Source of the DNA: Atopobiaceae bacterium UBA5363
GTDB taxonomy: Bacteria > Actinomycetota > Coriobacteriia > Coriobacteriales > Atopobiaceae
NCBI GenBank assembly: GCA_002407925.1
Contig: DHPN01000030.1
Span: 3,378-67,377 of the forward strand
Direction: 5' to 3'
DNA length: 64,000 bases
The notes beneath the pieces were generated by a model. That model was given only the letters and a program-made list of their open reading frames with translations, was not told where the DNA came from and ran no database searches. The first letter of the stretch is position 1; every line of letters starts with the position of its first letter. This document shows, piece by piece, positions 24,092 through 33,069 of the stretch. The position numbers and the translations under genes were made by a program.

Positions 24092-25026
24092 TAATTGCTG
24101 CTCTCCTTGAGATTTGCAAGTATGAGTTGCACAGCTTGCTTTTCGTCTACCCTATTGTAGTCGAGCCATTGTATGCGCCCATCACGACGCAGCCACGTGA
24201 GCTGCCGCTTCGCATAGTGTTTGGTGTTACGCTTTACAGCCAGCTTGGCATCTTCTAATGTGCAACGGCCTTCAAGGTAGTTGAGGACTTCTTTGTAGCC
24301 TATCGCTTGTCGAGCCGTCTGAGAGCTTTCAAGGCCTTGCGATCGTAGGCGCTTAACTTCTTCAACAAAGCCTACATCAAACATCTTGTCAACTCGACGC
24401 TCGATTCGATCATATAGCCTCATGCGATTCATGGATATGCCCCAAATTCTGCAATCATAGTGAGGCGTGTGCTCATGCAATCTCTTGTTACCCTCAGCAT
24501 ATGAGAGGCCTTGGTCGTGCATCTCGAGCGCGCGTATCACGCGACGCACATTATGGGGATGAATCAGCTGTGCGCTCTGCAGGTCGCGCTTCACCAAAAG
24601 CGCGTAAAGTTTGTCAGGACCATACTTCTCAGCGAGCTGCTCATATCGCTTACGCGCGCTGTCGCCTGCTTTTCCAGAGGGGAAGCGCAGCTCGTCAATG
24701 GCCGCGTCAAGATAGAGGCCTGTTCCGCCACAGAGCACAGGGACGCGCCTTTGTTTAAGAAAAGCGTTGATATAGCTTCGAGCCTGCTTTTGGAAAAGCT
24801 CTGCTGAGTAGCTTTGGGAGATGTCGGCGACATCTACCATTAAAAGGTGGGCGCGTCTTTTATCAGCTGGCGTCTTGGCAGTGCCAATATTCATGCCACG
24901 ATATATTTGCATTGCGTCGACAGAAATGACCGCCGAAGAGAGGCATACGGCAAGCTGCTCAGCCAATGAGCTTTTGCCAGATGCCGTTGGGCCTACGACT
25001 GCGATAACGGGGCCTGCAAGACTCAA
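24091..25026 (-). CDS. miaA: tRNA dimethylallyltransferase
   Basis: A 311-aa enzyme. P-loop GPTASGKSSLAEQLA (from residue 11), then SVDAMQIYRGMNIGTAKTP and VLCGGTGLYLDAAIDEL, all MiaA hallmarks. It attaches the dimethylallyl group to N6 of A37 in tRNAs reading UNN codons; MiaB, encoded just upstream, then methylthiolates the product. The two genes overlap by 4 bp (ATGA), and miaA touches hflX, so the three are one unit. Confidence 0.97.
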   Translation of the reverse strand: MSLAGPVIAVVGPTASGKSSLAEQLAVCLSSAVISVDAMQIYRGMNIGTAKTPADKRRAHLLMVDVADISQSYSAELFQKQARSYINAFLKQRRVPVLCGGTGLYLDAAIDELRFPSGKAGDSARKRYEQLAEKYGPDKLYALLVKRDLQSAQLIHPHNVRRVIRALEMHDQGLSYAEGNKRLHEHTPHYDCRIWGISMNRMRLYDRIERRVDKMFDVGFVEEVKRLRSQGLESSQTARQAIGYKEVLNYLEGRCTLEDAKLAVKRNTKHYAKRQLTWLRRDGRIQWLDYNRVDEKQAVQLILANLKESSN

Positions 25027-26393
25027 TGAGGCTCACCTTCAAGCTCGCCACGTAAATACCACGTACGTGCCTCATCGACTTTCACATTGCAAAATCTGCC
25101 AATGAATTCTTCCGCGCTATACTTAGCTGGAAGTGGGAAAAGGACGGTCTGGTTGCGCTGGCTGTGGCCGACCAACATGTGTTTATTCTTCTTCGAGACG
25201 TCTTCGACAAGCGACTCGACGATACGGCCATTAAAAGGCCTGTTGGCCTCATAGGCTAGATCCTCCACGAGCTTCGCCAACCTGTCAAAGCGCTCTTGGA
25301 TGACCTCATGAGGCGTATTGTCAATCATTTTTGCTGCAGGCGTGCCCGGACGCTTGGAAAAGATGAAGGTAAATGCTGAGGCGAATCGGACTTCTTTCAC
25401 CAAAGAGAGCGTTTCCTCGAAATCTTCTTCCGTTTCTCCGGGGAAGCCCACTATCAAATCTGTCGACAAGGCAATGTCAGGCATCGCCTGACGGATCCTC
25501 CTAATGAGTCCAAGATATCCCTCACGCGTATAGCTGCGGTTCATAGCATGCAAAATCCGTGTAGAGCCGCTCTGAACTGCAAGATGAAGCTCTGGCATCA
25601 CGTTTTTCGTCTCCGCCATCGCAGCTATGGTGTCATCAGAGAGGTCCTTGGGGTTCGAAGAAGTGAAGCGTATTCGCTCTACACCCGTTGCTCCAACTGC
25701 GCGGAGAAGCTCTGCGAAGCGCGGTTTGCCATAGAGATCGCGTCCATAGGAATTTACATTTTGTCCGAGAAGGCAGATCTCCTTTACCCCGTCTTCAACC
25801 AGCGACTCGCACTCTCGAATGATGTCGACCATCTCACGACTTTTTTCACGACCCCGTACATAGGGAACTATGCAATAGGTGCAAAAGTTATTACAACCAG
25901 ACATGATGGGAACCCATGCATGAAAGCGGCGAGCACGATGGCTTGGCAGCTCCGTTGCAAACCCCCTGCCCTGCTCGACAGTATCGACCTCTAAGCTGCC
26001 CTTTGTATCCGTATAGGCCCTCTCTATCAAGCTGGGAAGCTGTGCGAGCGCGCTCGTGCCGAACACGACATTGATGCCAGGGATATGCTTGCTGAGCTCA
26101 GCGCCGTCCCGTTGAGCTATGCAGCCGCCAATTGCGACAATGCGCCTTCCAGAAGGGGGATCTGGCACGCTTACCATTGAAGAGGCCTGGCCATACAGTC
26201 GTGTGTCTGCCTTCTCGCGTACGCAGCAGGTCATAAAAACCACGATGTCTGCTTGGCTGAAAGAGTCAACTGCAATACAGCCGCACGAATCGAGCAAACC
26301 TGCGACACGTTCTGCGTCATGGAGATTCATCTGGCAGCCGAATGTTTTTACGAGATAGGTCTTGCCAACCAAACAATGATGATTATCGCTCAT
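25023..26393 (-). CDS. miaB: tRNA-2-methylthio-N6-dimethylallyladenosine synthase
   Basis: A 456-aa methylthiotransferase. An N-terminal UPF0004 domain with the three auxiliary-cluster cysteines (TFGCQMN, a second in the SCGC region, FMTCCVREKA) is followed by the radical SAM motif C-x3-C-x2-C in SGCNNFCTYCIVPYVRG, then a TRAM domain at the C-terminus. It adds the 2-methylthio group to i6A37. It overlaps spoVS upstream and miaA downstream by 4 bp each, and is one of three methylthiotransferases in this window. Confidence 0.96.
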   Translation of the reverse strand: MSDNHHCLVGKTYLVKTFGCQMNLHDAERVAGLLDSCGCIAVDSFSQADIVVFMTCCVREKADTRLYGQASSMVSVPDPPSGRRIVAIGGCIAQRDGAELSKHIPGINVVFGTSALAQLPSLIERAYTDTKGSLEVDTVEQGRGFATELPSHRARRFHAWVPIMSGCNNFCTYCIVPYVRGREKSREMVDIIRECESLVEDGVKEICLLGQNVNSYGRDLYGKPRFAELLRAVGATGVERIRFTSSNPKDLSDDTIAAMAETKNVMPELHLAVQSGSTRILHAMNRSYTREGYLGLIRRIRQAMPDIALSTDLIVGFPGETEEDFEETLSLVKEVRFASAFTFIFSKRPGTPAAKMIDNTPHEVIQERFDRLAKLVEDLAYEANRPFNGRIVESLVEDVSKKNKHMLVGHSQRNQTVLFPLPAKYSAEEFIGRFCNVKVDEARTWYLRGELEGEPH

Positions 26394-26749
26394 GCATCTC
26401 TCCGTATAGAGTGCGAATGGTCAGAATGAGAATGATCAGGCCTCGGTGCTGAGACGGCAGTGCCCATTGTCGAGGATTCGCAAGAAATCTGGTGCACAAG
26501 GATTGATATGCGAACGGCGGTGCGAGCTTCCCCACCAATTTCTATGTCGGCAAAAGAAGGGGTGCAACTGATGTCAACACCGGTTGGAATCAAAAAGCCC
26601 CGCGCTATGGCTACGGCTTTTATAGCTTGGTTGACAGCGCCGGCACCGACCGCTTGCAGCATGCATGGAGCGCCATCCTTGACCATTCCTGCTATTGCTC
26701 CGGCAACTGAAGCCGGAGAAGACTTGCTGGAGACCTTGAGAAAATCCAT
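26390..26749 (-). CDS. spoVS: SpoVS-family protein with a histidine-rich tail
   Basis: A 119-aa protein. Residues 1-86 are a typical SpoVS (Alba-like) domain: MDFLKVSSKSSPASVAGAIAG, LQAVGAGAVNQAIKAVAIARGFL, and DIEIGGEARTAVRISI. The start at ATG 26749 has AGGAGC ahead. SpoVS is known from Bacillus sporulation but is widespread in non-sporulators; its molecular role is poorly known. About 33 extra residues follow the domain and include PDHSHSDHSHS, not part of the usual 86-residue protein. It sits between a GHKL ATPase gene and miaB; in Bacillus the order is rny, ymdB, spoVS and later miaB. Confidence 0.88.
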   Translation of the reverse strand: MDFLKVSSKSSPASVAGAIAGMVKDGAPCMLQAVGAGAVNQAIKAVAIARGFLIPTGVDISCTPSFADIEIGGEARTAVRISILVHQISCESSTMGTAVSAPRPDHSHSDHSHSIRRDA

Positions 26750-26868
26750 TTGTTGCTCCTGGTACGACAAAATTGCAATGGTAATGTGTTGTTAGTCCGT
26801 TGGCAGCCTGGTCATAGTGTAACGCAAAGCTTGAAACTGGCATTCGCGACCGCATGTGCGAGCATACG

Positions 26869-27957
26869 TTAACCCTCACTTGAGACTTTAAAGCTTACCG
26901 TTATACGCCCATGGCCAACGTTTAGCTTCGGACCTTCGGCTAAATCAAGATAGTAGCGTTTTGAGAGAAAAGCGAAATCGCGCTCCATCATACGCAAGAA
27001 TTCTTCTCGATCATTGCGTGCAATCCTCAGCCCACGCCTGTCAACTAGGAGATTTACTGCGCGCTCATCATTGCCAAAATCTGAGCTTTTATGAGCCAAG
27101 CGTGCATAGGCATTACGTAGTGGCTTTATTTGTCCGGAAAGAATCCGATGGATGGTGCGCTCTGAGAGCTCGAGGCCTATGCCCTGCGCAACAGACCTTA
27201 GCTCGCGAGCATCTGCTGCAACCCGCAAGCGTTCTAGTAAGGGCAAGCTAGAGAGATCGTCAAGGAAAAGAAGATCAGCCGCAGAGACGCTAGGACGAAC
27301 GCGATGCCTCGCTGTGGCGACGACCTCTGCCGGCGAGCCTACGTAGACTTCGCAACTGTCATGCTCCTCAAGGGCGAATTCGCAACAGGAGCGGATAATG
27401 TTGTGAGGGCCTCGTGTGACGCTCTGCTCTCCGTCGTCATCGCAGCCAAGGGTTGGCCAGCTCGATTGATCTGTTCGCTCTGGTAAAGCATTTGCATCCG
27501 TTACGAGTTGGATTGCCGTTCCCTTTTCAGGAGCTGAGTCAACGACTTTTGCCGACAGTGAGTTTTCTCTTACAGAATAAAGTGCCATCCCCCGGCCATG
27601 CACACCCCATCGATCCATATGTGCTGAGTCAAGCTTTGAAGTCACTCGTGCTTCAAAGATGTGCTCCTTCATGTCATCTGGAATGCCTGAGCCATCATCG
27701 ATAATTGTTGTCGTTCGCAGATTTGCCTCGCGGGAGGTGGCTACATAGATGTGATGTGCCCCTGCATCACGAGAATTGCGCAAGAGTTCAATCACAGCAT
27801 CCTCTACGCAGCGTATGTCATGTTTCGCTTGACGGCGTTCAGCCTCATCAACGCGCAGCCTCACATAGCCTTCACCGAGGTTTTGCTCAACGCGCATCTT
27901 GGTTCCTGCTACATCAGCGACAAACTCTACGAGATCGCTCACTTGTGACGTTGACAT
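26869..27957 (-). CDS. GHKL-type ATP-binding protein with HTH-like segment, between rny and spoVS
   Basis: A 362-aa protein, with ATG 27957 preferred (AGGTGAT 5 nt ahead) over a GTG three codons earlier. Residues 45-160 form a GHKL (Hsp90/MutL/histidine-kinase) ATP site: N-box ELLRNSRDAGA (Asn61), G1 DDGSGIP (87-93), G2 GVHGRGMAL (118-126). No histidine-phosphotransfer domain, MutL motifs or membrane helix are seen. Residues about 251-290 (ELRSVAQGIGLELSERTI, then a recognition-helix-like HRILSGQIKPL) read like a helix-turn-helix. The C-terminal 70 residues are unassigned. It sits where Bacillus has ymdB. I do not recognise the family and assign no function beyond ATP binding and possible nucleic-acid binding. 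Confidence 0.75.
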   Translation of the reverse strand: MSTSQVSDLVEFVADVAGTKMRVEQNLGEGYVRLRVDEAERRQAKHDIRCVEDAVIELLRNSRDAGAHHIYVATSREANLRTTTIIDDGSGIPDDMKEHIFEARVTSKLDSAHMDRWGVHGRGMALYSVRENSLSAKVVDSAPEKGTAIQLVTDANALPERTDQSSWPTLGCDDDGEQSVTRGPHNIIRSCCEFALEEHDSCEVYVGSPAEVVATARHRVRPSVSAADLLFLDDLSSLPLLERLRVAADARELRSVAQGIGLELSERTIHRILSGQIKPLRNAYARLAHKSSDFGNDERAVNLLVDRRGLRIARNDREEFLRMMERDFAFLSKRYYLDLAEGPKLNVGHGRITVSFKVSSEG

Positions 27958-27970
27958 TTGGATCACCTAG

Positions 27971-29527
27971 CTACTTAGCAACATCCACAGCACGCGACTC
28001 TCGGATGACAACCACTCTGACTTGGCCGGGATACTCCATCTCATTTTCAATTTGTTGGGCGATATCATGTGCTAAGACAGTTGCTTGAGCATCGCTTATG
28101 TCCTCAGGCTTGACCATAACATGCAACTCGCGACCTGCTTGCATAGCATACGTGCGGTCGACACCGTCGTGGGCGTTGGCGATCTCCTCGAGGCGTTCGA
28201 GGCGCTTGATGTAGTTTTCAGCGGACTCGCGACGAGCGCCAGGTCTCGCAGCAGAAATTGCGTCGGCAGCCTGCACCAACACGTCCAAGACCGTGTTGGG
28301 CTCTACGTCAGCGTGATGTGCCTCCACAGCATGGACTATCTCTGGCTTTTCCCCATAGCGACGGCAAAGGTCGGCGCCGATTACGGCATGGGGGCCTTCA
28401 ACCTCATGATCGATGGCCTTGCCGATATCATGAAGCAGACCTGCGCGCTTTGCAGGGGCAGGATCAAGCCCAAGCTCGCTTGCCATAATCCCGCATAGCT
28501 CAGAGACTTGGATTGAGTGGTTCAGGACATTTTGGCCGTATGAGGTGCGATAGCGCAAGGCGCCGAGCGTCTTTATAAGCTCAGGGTGAAGGTCATGGAT
28601 GCCGGCATCGAAGGCTGCTTGCTCGCCAGCTTCCTGCACGCGTTCATTAACGAGTTTTTCTGCTTTTTTATACATCTCCTCAATGCGTGCCGGGTGAATT
28701 CGGCCATCAGCAATCAGATTCTCGAGAGCGACCCGCGCCGTTTCGCGACGAACTGGGTTAAAGCTTGAGAGCACAACAGTTTCAGGTGTGTCGTCAATGA
28801 CAAGTGAGACGCCCGAGATCTGTTCGAAAGCGCGAATGTTGCGGCCTTCACGGCCGATGATGCGTCCTTTGAGATCATCCGAAGGTATGTGCACAGAAGT
28901 TACGGTGATCTCGCTTGCTTGGTCGGCTGCACACCTTTGAACAGCCGTTGAGACGATCTCACGTGCGGTCTTGTCAGCAGAGGCCTTGACCCGCTGCTCA
29001 GAGTCACGCAATATCTGAGCCTCCTGCTTGACGGTGTCGTCACGGACACGGTCAAGCAGCTCTTGCTTGGCGTCATCTTTGGTAAGAGTAGAGATACGCT
29101 CAAGCTCGGCAGTCTGCTTCTCGTAAAGGCCCTCTACTTCGCTGCTTCGGCTCTCAAGCTGGCTTTGAAGACGAGAAAGCTCGCTTTCTTTGTTGTCGAG
29201 CACGTCGCTGCGGTGGTCAAGCGATTCCTCACGTTGCAATATGCGCTGTTCCATGGCAGAGAGCTCACCCTTGCGCTTTTTTTCTTCTGTTTCAGATTTC
29301 TGCCGCAGCTGCAATATTTCTTCGCGCGTCTCTACCAGTGCAGCCTTTTTGGCGTTTTCTGTTTCGAGCTTTGCGTTCGAGGCAATGCGATCTGCTTCGG
29401 ACTGTGCGTCCTTGAGCCTTTGGTCGGCTTGGCGCACTTTGGAATTAGATGAATGAGTAACCGTGACATAGGCAATACCTATGCCGATTAGCAGGCATAT
29501 AATGCCCACTAAGAAAATCATGCTCAT
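27971..29527 (-). CDS. rny: Ribonuclease Y
   Basis: A 518-aa endoribonuclease. An N-terminal membrane anchor (IFLVGIICLLIGIGIAYV) is followed by a long coiled coil (about 30-200), a KH domain with GRIIGREGRN, and an HD domain with metal ligands in LLHDIGKAIDHE and AVEAHHADVEP. It starts mRNA decay at the membrane. The start has AAGGAG. Together with rnj and pnp in the same block, the main decay enzymes of a Gram-positive-type degradosome are encoded within 16 kb. It ends 14 bp before the GHKL ATPase gene. Confidence 0.97.
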   Translation of the reverse strand: MSMIFLVGIICLLIGIGIAYVTVTHSSNSKVRQADQRLKDAQSEADRIASNAKLETENAKKAALVETREEILQLRQKSETEEKKRKGELSAMEQRILQREESLDHRSDVLDNKESELSRLQSQLESRSSEVEGLYEKQTAELERISTLTKDDAKQELLDRVRDDTVKQEAQILRDSEQRVKASADKTAREIVSTAVQRCAADQASEITVTSVHIPSDDLKGRIIGREGRNIRAFEQISGVSLVIDDTPETVVLSSFNPVRRETARVALENLIADGRIHPARIEEMYKKAEKLVNERVQEAGEQAAFDAGIHDLHPELIKTLGALRYRTSYGQNVLNHSIQVSELCGIMASELGLDPAPAKRAGLLHDIGKAIDHEVEGPHAVIGADLCRRYGEKPEIVHAVEAHHADVEPNTVLDVLVQAADAISAARPGARRESAENYIKRLERLEEIANAHDGVDRTYAMQAGRELHVMVKPEDISDAQATVLAHDIAQQIENEMEYPGQVRVVVIRESRAVDVAK

Positions 29528-29652
29528 AATTTCTCCTTATAAAGTGCATTTTCGTGTAGTTAAGGAGACCGGAGGTAACGCCCACCTACGGAACCCGCCG
29601 CCTGAGCTAGGCTCTTACCTGCAAAAAACTCATAAAGCAGTCTTTTGTAAAG

Positions 29653-29686
29653 AAAAAAAACTATATGATGTCGACAAAAGCCGACA
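29653..29686 (-). terminator. Candidate terminator after recA-recX
   Basis: On the minus strand a 7-bp stem TGTCGGC / GTCGACA (one G-T wobble) with a TTTT loop (29686-29669) is followed 8 nt later by eight T (29660-29653). The gap between stem and T-run is longer than usual, so termination may be weak. It lies in the 254-bp gap between recX and rny. Confidence 0.45.
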
Positions 29687-29781
29687 GTAAAAGCAACTCA
29701 GAAGACCATTCTACTGTATGACGGAGGCTGCTAGCTGTCAATGAAGCTGGTGCTCTCCATATGAGGCATACGCAATAAGCG

Positions 29782-30489
29782 TTAAATCAATGAGGTATCT
29801 GTCGAAGCGGTGCTTTCCCGTAATCGTTGAGCTGCCGCAACCTTTGCGTCATGTAATGAGAAGCCTTTTCCGACAAGGAATCGCACAAGCTTGGCATAAT
29901 CGTTCTTGCCAGAAAGCCGTCGATGTTCTACCAGCCTAAAAGCACGATCTGGCTCAGCCTCCGCATCGATAAAAGCTTCTGGCCAGCCAGGCACGTCCTT
30001 AAGCTCAATTCCTCGTCTGCTGAGCTCTCTCTCAATGCGGTAGGTGCCCCACCCAGCGCCGAGCTTCGATCGTATAAAAACACTTGCAAAACGCATATCA
30101 TCTAATACGTGGCCTCGTTTGGCGCTGCCGATGACTGCCTCGATGGTCATCTGTCCATACCCATCTTGAGACAGTTTCCTACGGATCTCCTCAACAGAGT
30201 AATCGCGACGATTCACGAGGCCTTCAACACGTCTGATGGCACATTTAAGGGCAGACGCATCTATAGCCTTGAGTACGTCATCCCGCGAAGTTAGAGGGAA
30301 GTCAGACGAAGCCTGCTTTTTCTCTAGCCACTTAGCGACTGCGACAGGCACGGGAATGCGCTCTTCCCTCTCTGTGCCCGCCGCAAGGATGATAGTCCCC
30401 CGAGTTCTTTGGCTTCTTATTAACGCAGACCGGCGAGAGGGAACTACGATTTTTAAGGGCTCTATGTCATCACGATTGGTGTTAGTCAT
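29782..30489 (-). CDS. recX: Regulatory protein RecX
   Basis: A 235-aa RecX-family protein: three-helix repeats, visible as ALKCAIRRVEGLVNRRDYSVEEIRRKLSQDGY, then DDMRFASVFIRSKLGAGWGTYRIERELSRRGI and KLVRFLVGKGFSLHDAKVAA. RecX caps and restrains RecA filaments. The first 60 residues are a basic extension with low similarity. It starts 8 bp after the recA stop and is co-transcribed, so it shares SOS induction from the LexA box in the recA promoter. Confidence 0.9.
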   Translation of the reverse strand: MTNTNRDDIEPLKIVVPSRRSALIRSQRTRGTIILAAGTEREERIPVPVAVAKWLEKKQASSDFPLTSRDDVLKAIDASALKCAIRRVEGLVNRRDYSVEEIRRKLSQDGYGQMTIEAVIGSAKRGHVLDDMRFASVFIRSKLGAGWGTYRIERELSRRGIELKDVPGWPEAFIDAEAEPDRAFRLVEHRRLSGKNDYAKLVRFLVGKGFSLHDAKVAAAQRLRESTASTDTSLI

Positions 30490-30497
30490 CGTTAGCG

Positions 30498-31616
30498 TTA
30501 ACCATTGTTTGCAGCTGATGGCTGGTCTTCCTTATCGTTGGCAGCGATGGGCTGCCCCACTGGCTTGTCGTCTTCTATTACGAGTCCACAGGCAACACGG
30601 ACTTTGTGATCTAGCTCTTCCATGAGATCGGGATGTTCCGTCAGGAAAGCCTTCGCTGCCTCATGTCCTTGGCCCAGGCGCTCTTCGCCATAGGTATACC
30701 AAGCACCTGACTTATCAACAATGCCATAGTCGACCGCCATGTCCAAGATGGAGCCTTCTTTTGAGATTCCAGTGCCATACATGATGTCGAATTCTGCCTG
30801 GCGAAATGGCGGAGCGACTTTGTTCTTGACAACCTTCACACGAACACGGTTACCGATTATCTCTCCGTTTTGCTTGATGGAGTCAATGCGGCGAATGTCC
30901 AAGCGCACACTCGAGAAGAACTTCAAGGCACGTCCCCCAGGCGTTGTCTCGGGGTTACCGAACATCACGCCAATTTTCTCTCTTAGCTGGTTGATGAATA
31001 TGCAGGTTGTGTTTGACTTCGAAAGAGAGCCGGCTAGCTTGCGTAAAGCCTGGCTCATCAGTCGTGCCTGAAGGCCGACGGTAGTGTCACCAATCTCACC
31101 TTCAATCTCAGCTTTAGGTACAAGGGCAGCAACGGAATCTATGACGACGGCATCTATTGCTCCTGAGCGCACAAGCATGTCACATATCTCAAGGGCTTGC
31201 TCGCCTGTATCGGGCTGTGATATAAGGACTTCGTCAATGTCTACACCAATGCGCGCCGCGTATCCTGGATCAAGCGCGTGCTCGGCATCGATGAATGCGA
31301 CAACGCCTCCCATCGCCTGCGCTTCTGCAAGTATCTGCAAAGAAAGTGTTGTCTTGCCAGAGGACTCGGGCCCGAAGATTTCGACGATGCGACCACGTGG
31401 CACCCCGCCAATGCCAAGGGCAACGTCAAGGGCTAGAGATCCCGTTGGGATGGCCTCGATTTCCATGTTGTGACCATCGTCGCCATAGCGCATGATCGAG
31501 CCTTTGCCAAAGCGCTTTTCTATAGCGCCAGTAGTCTCTTCTAGGACCTTATCGCGCTCGGCACCGTAAGTCTTTTCGTGCACTTCATATGTCGTCGCTC
31601 CCCTGTTCTTTGCCAT
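30498..31616 (-). CDS. recA: Recombinase RecA
   Basis: A 372-aa recombinase. Walker [11 protein letters not shown] (82-91), [11 protein letters not shown], the L1/L2 DNA loops and [21 protein letters not shown] are all intact. It promotes homologous strand exchange and activates LexA self-cleavage. The C-terminus ends in an acidic, Asn-rich tail ([17 protein letters not shown]), as usual. Its promoter contains a LexA box; recX follows. Confidence 0.98.
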   Translation of the reverse strand: MAKNRGATTYEVHEKTYGAERDKVLEETTGAIEKRFGKGSIMRYGDDGHNMEIEAIPTGSLALDVALGIGGVPRGRIVEIFGPESSGKTTLSLQILAEAQAMGGVVAFIDAEHALDPGYAARIGVDIDEVLISQPDTGEQALEICDMLVRSGAIDAVVIDSVAALVPKAEIEGEIGDTTVGLQARLMSQALRKLAGSLSKSNTTCIFINQLREKIGVMFGNPETTPGGRALKFFSSVRLDIRRIDSIKQNGEIIGNRVRVKVVKNKVAPPFRQAEFDIMYGTGISKEGSILDMAVDYGIVDKSGAWYTYGEERLGQGHEAAKAFLTEHPDLMEELDHKVRVACGLVIEDDKPVGQPIAANDKEDQPSAANNG

Positions 31617-31645
31617 TGCGTCTCCTTGTCCTGTGATCGAAATTT

Positions 31646-31674
31646 ATACTAATCGAACATGCGTTCTTAGTCAA
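31646..31674 (-). promoter_or_regulatory. recA promoter with a LexA box in the spacer
   Basis: On the minus strand: -35 TTGACT (31674-31669), 17-nt spacer, -10 TAGTAT (31651-31646). A perfect SOS box, GAACATGCGTTC (31655-31666), lies wholly within the spacer, so LexA and RNA polymerase exclude each other. The -10 is about 30 bp from the recA ATG. Confidence 0.9.
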
Positions 31675-31912
31675 TTATTGCTATAACTTTAAATAAGAGC
31701 ATCTAAAAGGGCAAACGACAATCATGTCTCGTAGCTGGTACGCAGCTTGGCATATGCAGTTGAATGCCTCCTCATGCATGTTAGGCTCACATGCTTCAAG
31801 CAAGCATAGGCACACAGGTCGAAATATGCGATATAGGAGGCAGGGCTGGTTAATTTGGAGGCTAGCCTTCTCATGATTCCGTGTGATTTGGAGCCTTTTT
31901 TCGTCTTTTCGC
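31675..31912. other. Intergenic stretch between cinA and recA promoter
   Basis: About 240 bp with no supported gene. An open frame on the minus strand runs into the cinA 3' end but has no recognisable product and no ribosome site. The area holds a few short inverted repeats around GCATG. I see no clear terminator for cinA. Confidence 0.5.
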
Positions 31913-32440
31913 CTAGCCAAGCGCTTGTTGCAGCATTCTAAGGGCAGTAAGAACCGATTTTGTGCGAACAGTGTCACGATTCCCCGTAAAGTGATGCAGT
32001 TGCGTGTGCGTTCCGCTGGGACTATGCACCCCGAACCAGACTGTTCCCACCGGCTTGCCCGGCTCAGCTCCTCCAGGACCGGCAATGCCAGTAATTGAAA
32101 CCGCTAGGTCACAGTTGAGCGCTCGGCATGCGCCTTCGGCCATCTCGGCAGCACACGGGCCAGACACGACGCCAACCCTCGGGTCATCAATGATGGATGC
32201 GTCCACGTTGAGAAGATGATGCTTTACAAGCGGAGAGTAACTTACGACACCTCCGAGGAAAGCGGCTGAAGAGCCTGGTACTGCCGTAAGAGAGCTTGCG
32301 ACTAAGCCCCCCGTGCATGACTCAGCGGTCCCAAGCGTGAGCTTGTTCTGCACTGCCGTGTTGATAACCTGTTGTGCAGCCACACGAAGCTGCTCGTTGT
32401 CAGGTTCTGCAACGTCTCCTTCGTAAACCGTGGCAGGCAT
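31913..32440 (-). CDS. pncC: CinA C-terminal domain protein, nicotinamide-nucleotide amidase (PncC)
   Basis: A 175-aa stand-alone CinA-C domain: LTLGTAESCTGGLVASSLTAVPGSSAAF, VSGPCAAEMAEGACRALNCDLAVSITGIAGPGG and KPVGTVWFGV. PncC-type enzymes deamidate nicotinamide mononucleotide, recycling NAD by-products. It starts at ATG 32440, 2 bp after the pgsA stop, with GGAGG inside the pgsA end. The N-terminal molybdopterin-like domain of full CinA is absent. The pgsA-cinA-recA order is shared with Bacillus. Confidence 0.92.
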   Translation of the reverse strand: MPATVYEGDVAEPDNEQLRVAAQQVINTAVQNKLTLGTAESCTGGLVASSLTAVPGSSAAFLGGVVSYSPLVKHHLLNVDASIIDDPRVGVVSGPCAAEMAEGACRALNCDLAVSITGIAGPGGAEPGKPVGTVWFGVHSPSGTHTQLHHFTGNRDTVRTKSVLTALRMLQQALG

Positions 32441-32442
32441 CT

Positions 32443-33063
32443 CTATGCATCCTCCATAACATAAGGCCAGCACTTGATGAAGTAATCAATGCCAGACCAT
32501 GCGGTAAACACAATAGCTATTAACAAAAGCACTTCGGAAAGTGTTGTGAGGCCAAGGGAAAAAGAGCCTGCAGGAAGGCAGCGTGTCAGCAAAAGGCCAC
32601 ATATCGCGATCATAGTCGTTGCCGTTTTCCACTTTCCGAGGTTGCTTGCGGCTATGACTACGCCTTTGGAGGCAACAACCATTCGCAGCCCCGACACGAG
32701 GAATTCGCGAGCAATGACAATGAACAGTACCCAGCTCGAGGTCATGCCGCTTTCCAAAAGGAAACACAGCGCTGTAACGACAGAGAGCTTGTCAGCTATG
32801 GGGTCGAGAAACTTGCCGAATGTCGTTATCTCATGGCGGCTGCGCGCGAGGTAGCCATCGAGCTTGTCAGTGAGCGATATTGCCACAAATAACAGTGCAA
32901 CGCCGAACGCTCCTGCCGAAAAAGCGGAGCCGTCCGAAGGTGCGACCGCCTCGGCCGCCGCAAGCCATACTGGTACGAGAGCGATACGGATGCATGTCAC
33001 GATATTTGCAGAGGTCCATAGTGCCTTTGGAGAATCTGCCGTAGCGTCCTTATCGGTGTCCAT
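32443..33063 (-). CDS. pgsA: CDP-diacylglycerol-glycerol-3-phosphate 3-phosphatidyltransferase
   Basis: A 206-aa membrane enzyme with about five helices and the CDP-alcohol motif: DKLDGYLARSRHEITTF then GKFLDPIADK (DGxxAR, Gx3Dx3D). It makes phosphatidylglycerol phosphate, the first committed step to phosphatidylglycerol and cardiolipin. Its position between rimO and cinA is the usual place of pgsA in Firmicutes and many actinobacteria. The other family member at 8828-9610 is longer, with an N-terminal extension. Confidence 0.93.
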   Translation of the reverse strand: MDTDKDATADSPKALWTSANIVTCIRIALVPVWLAAAEAVAPSDGSAFSAGAFGVALLFVAISLTDKLDGYLARSRHEITTFGKFLDPIADKLSVVTALCFLLESGMTSSWVLFIVIAREFLVSGLRMVVASKGVVIAASNLGKWKTATTMIAICGLLLTRCLPAGSFSLGLTTLSEVLLLIAIVFTAWSGIDYFIKCWPYVMEDA

Positions 33064-33069
33064 CTATGC

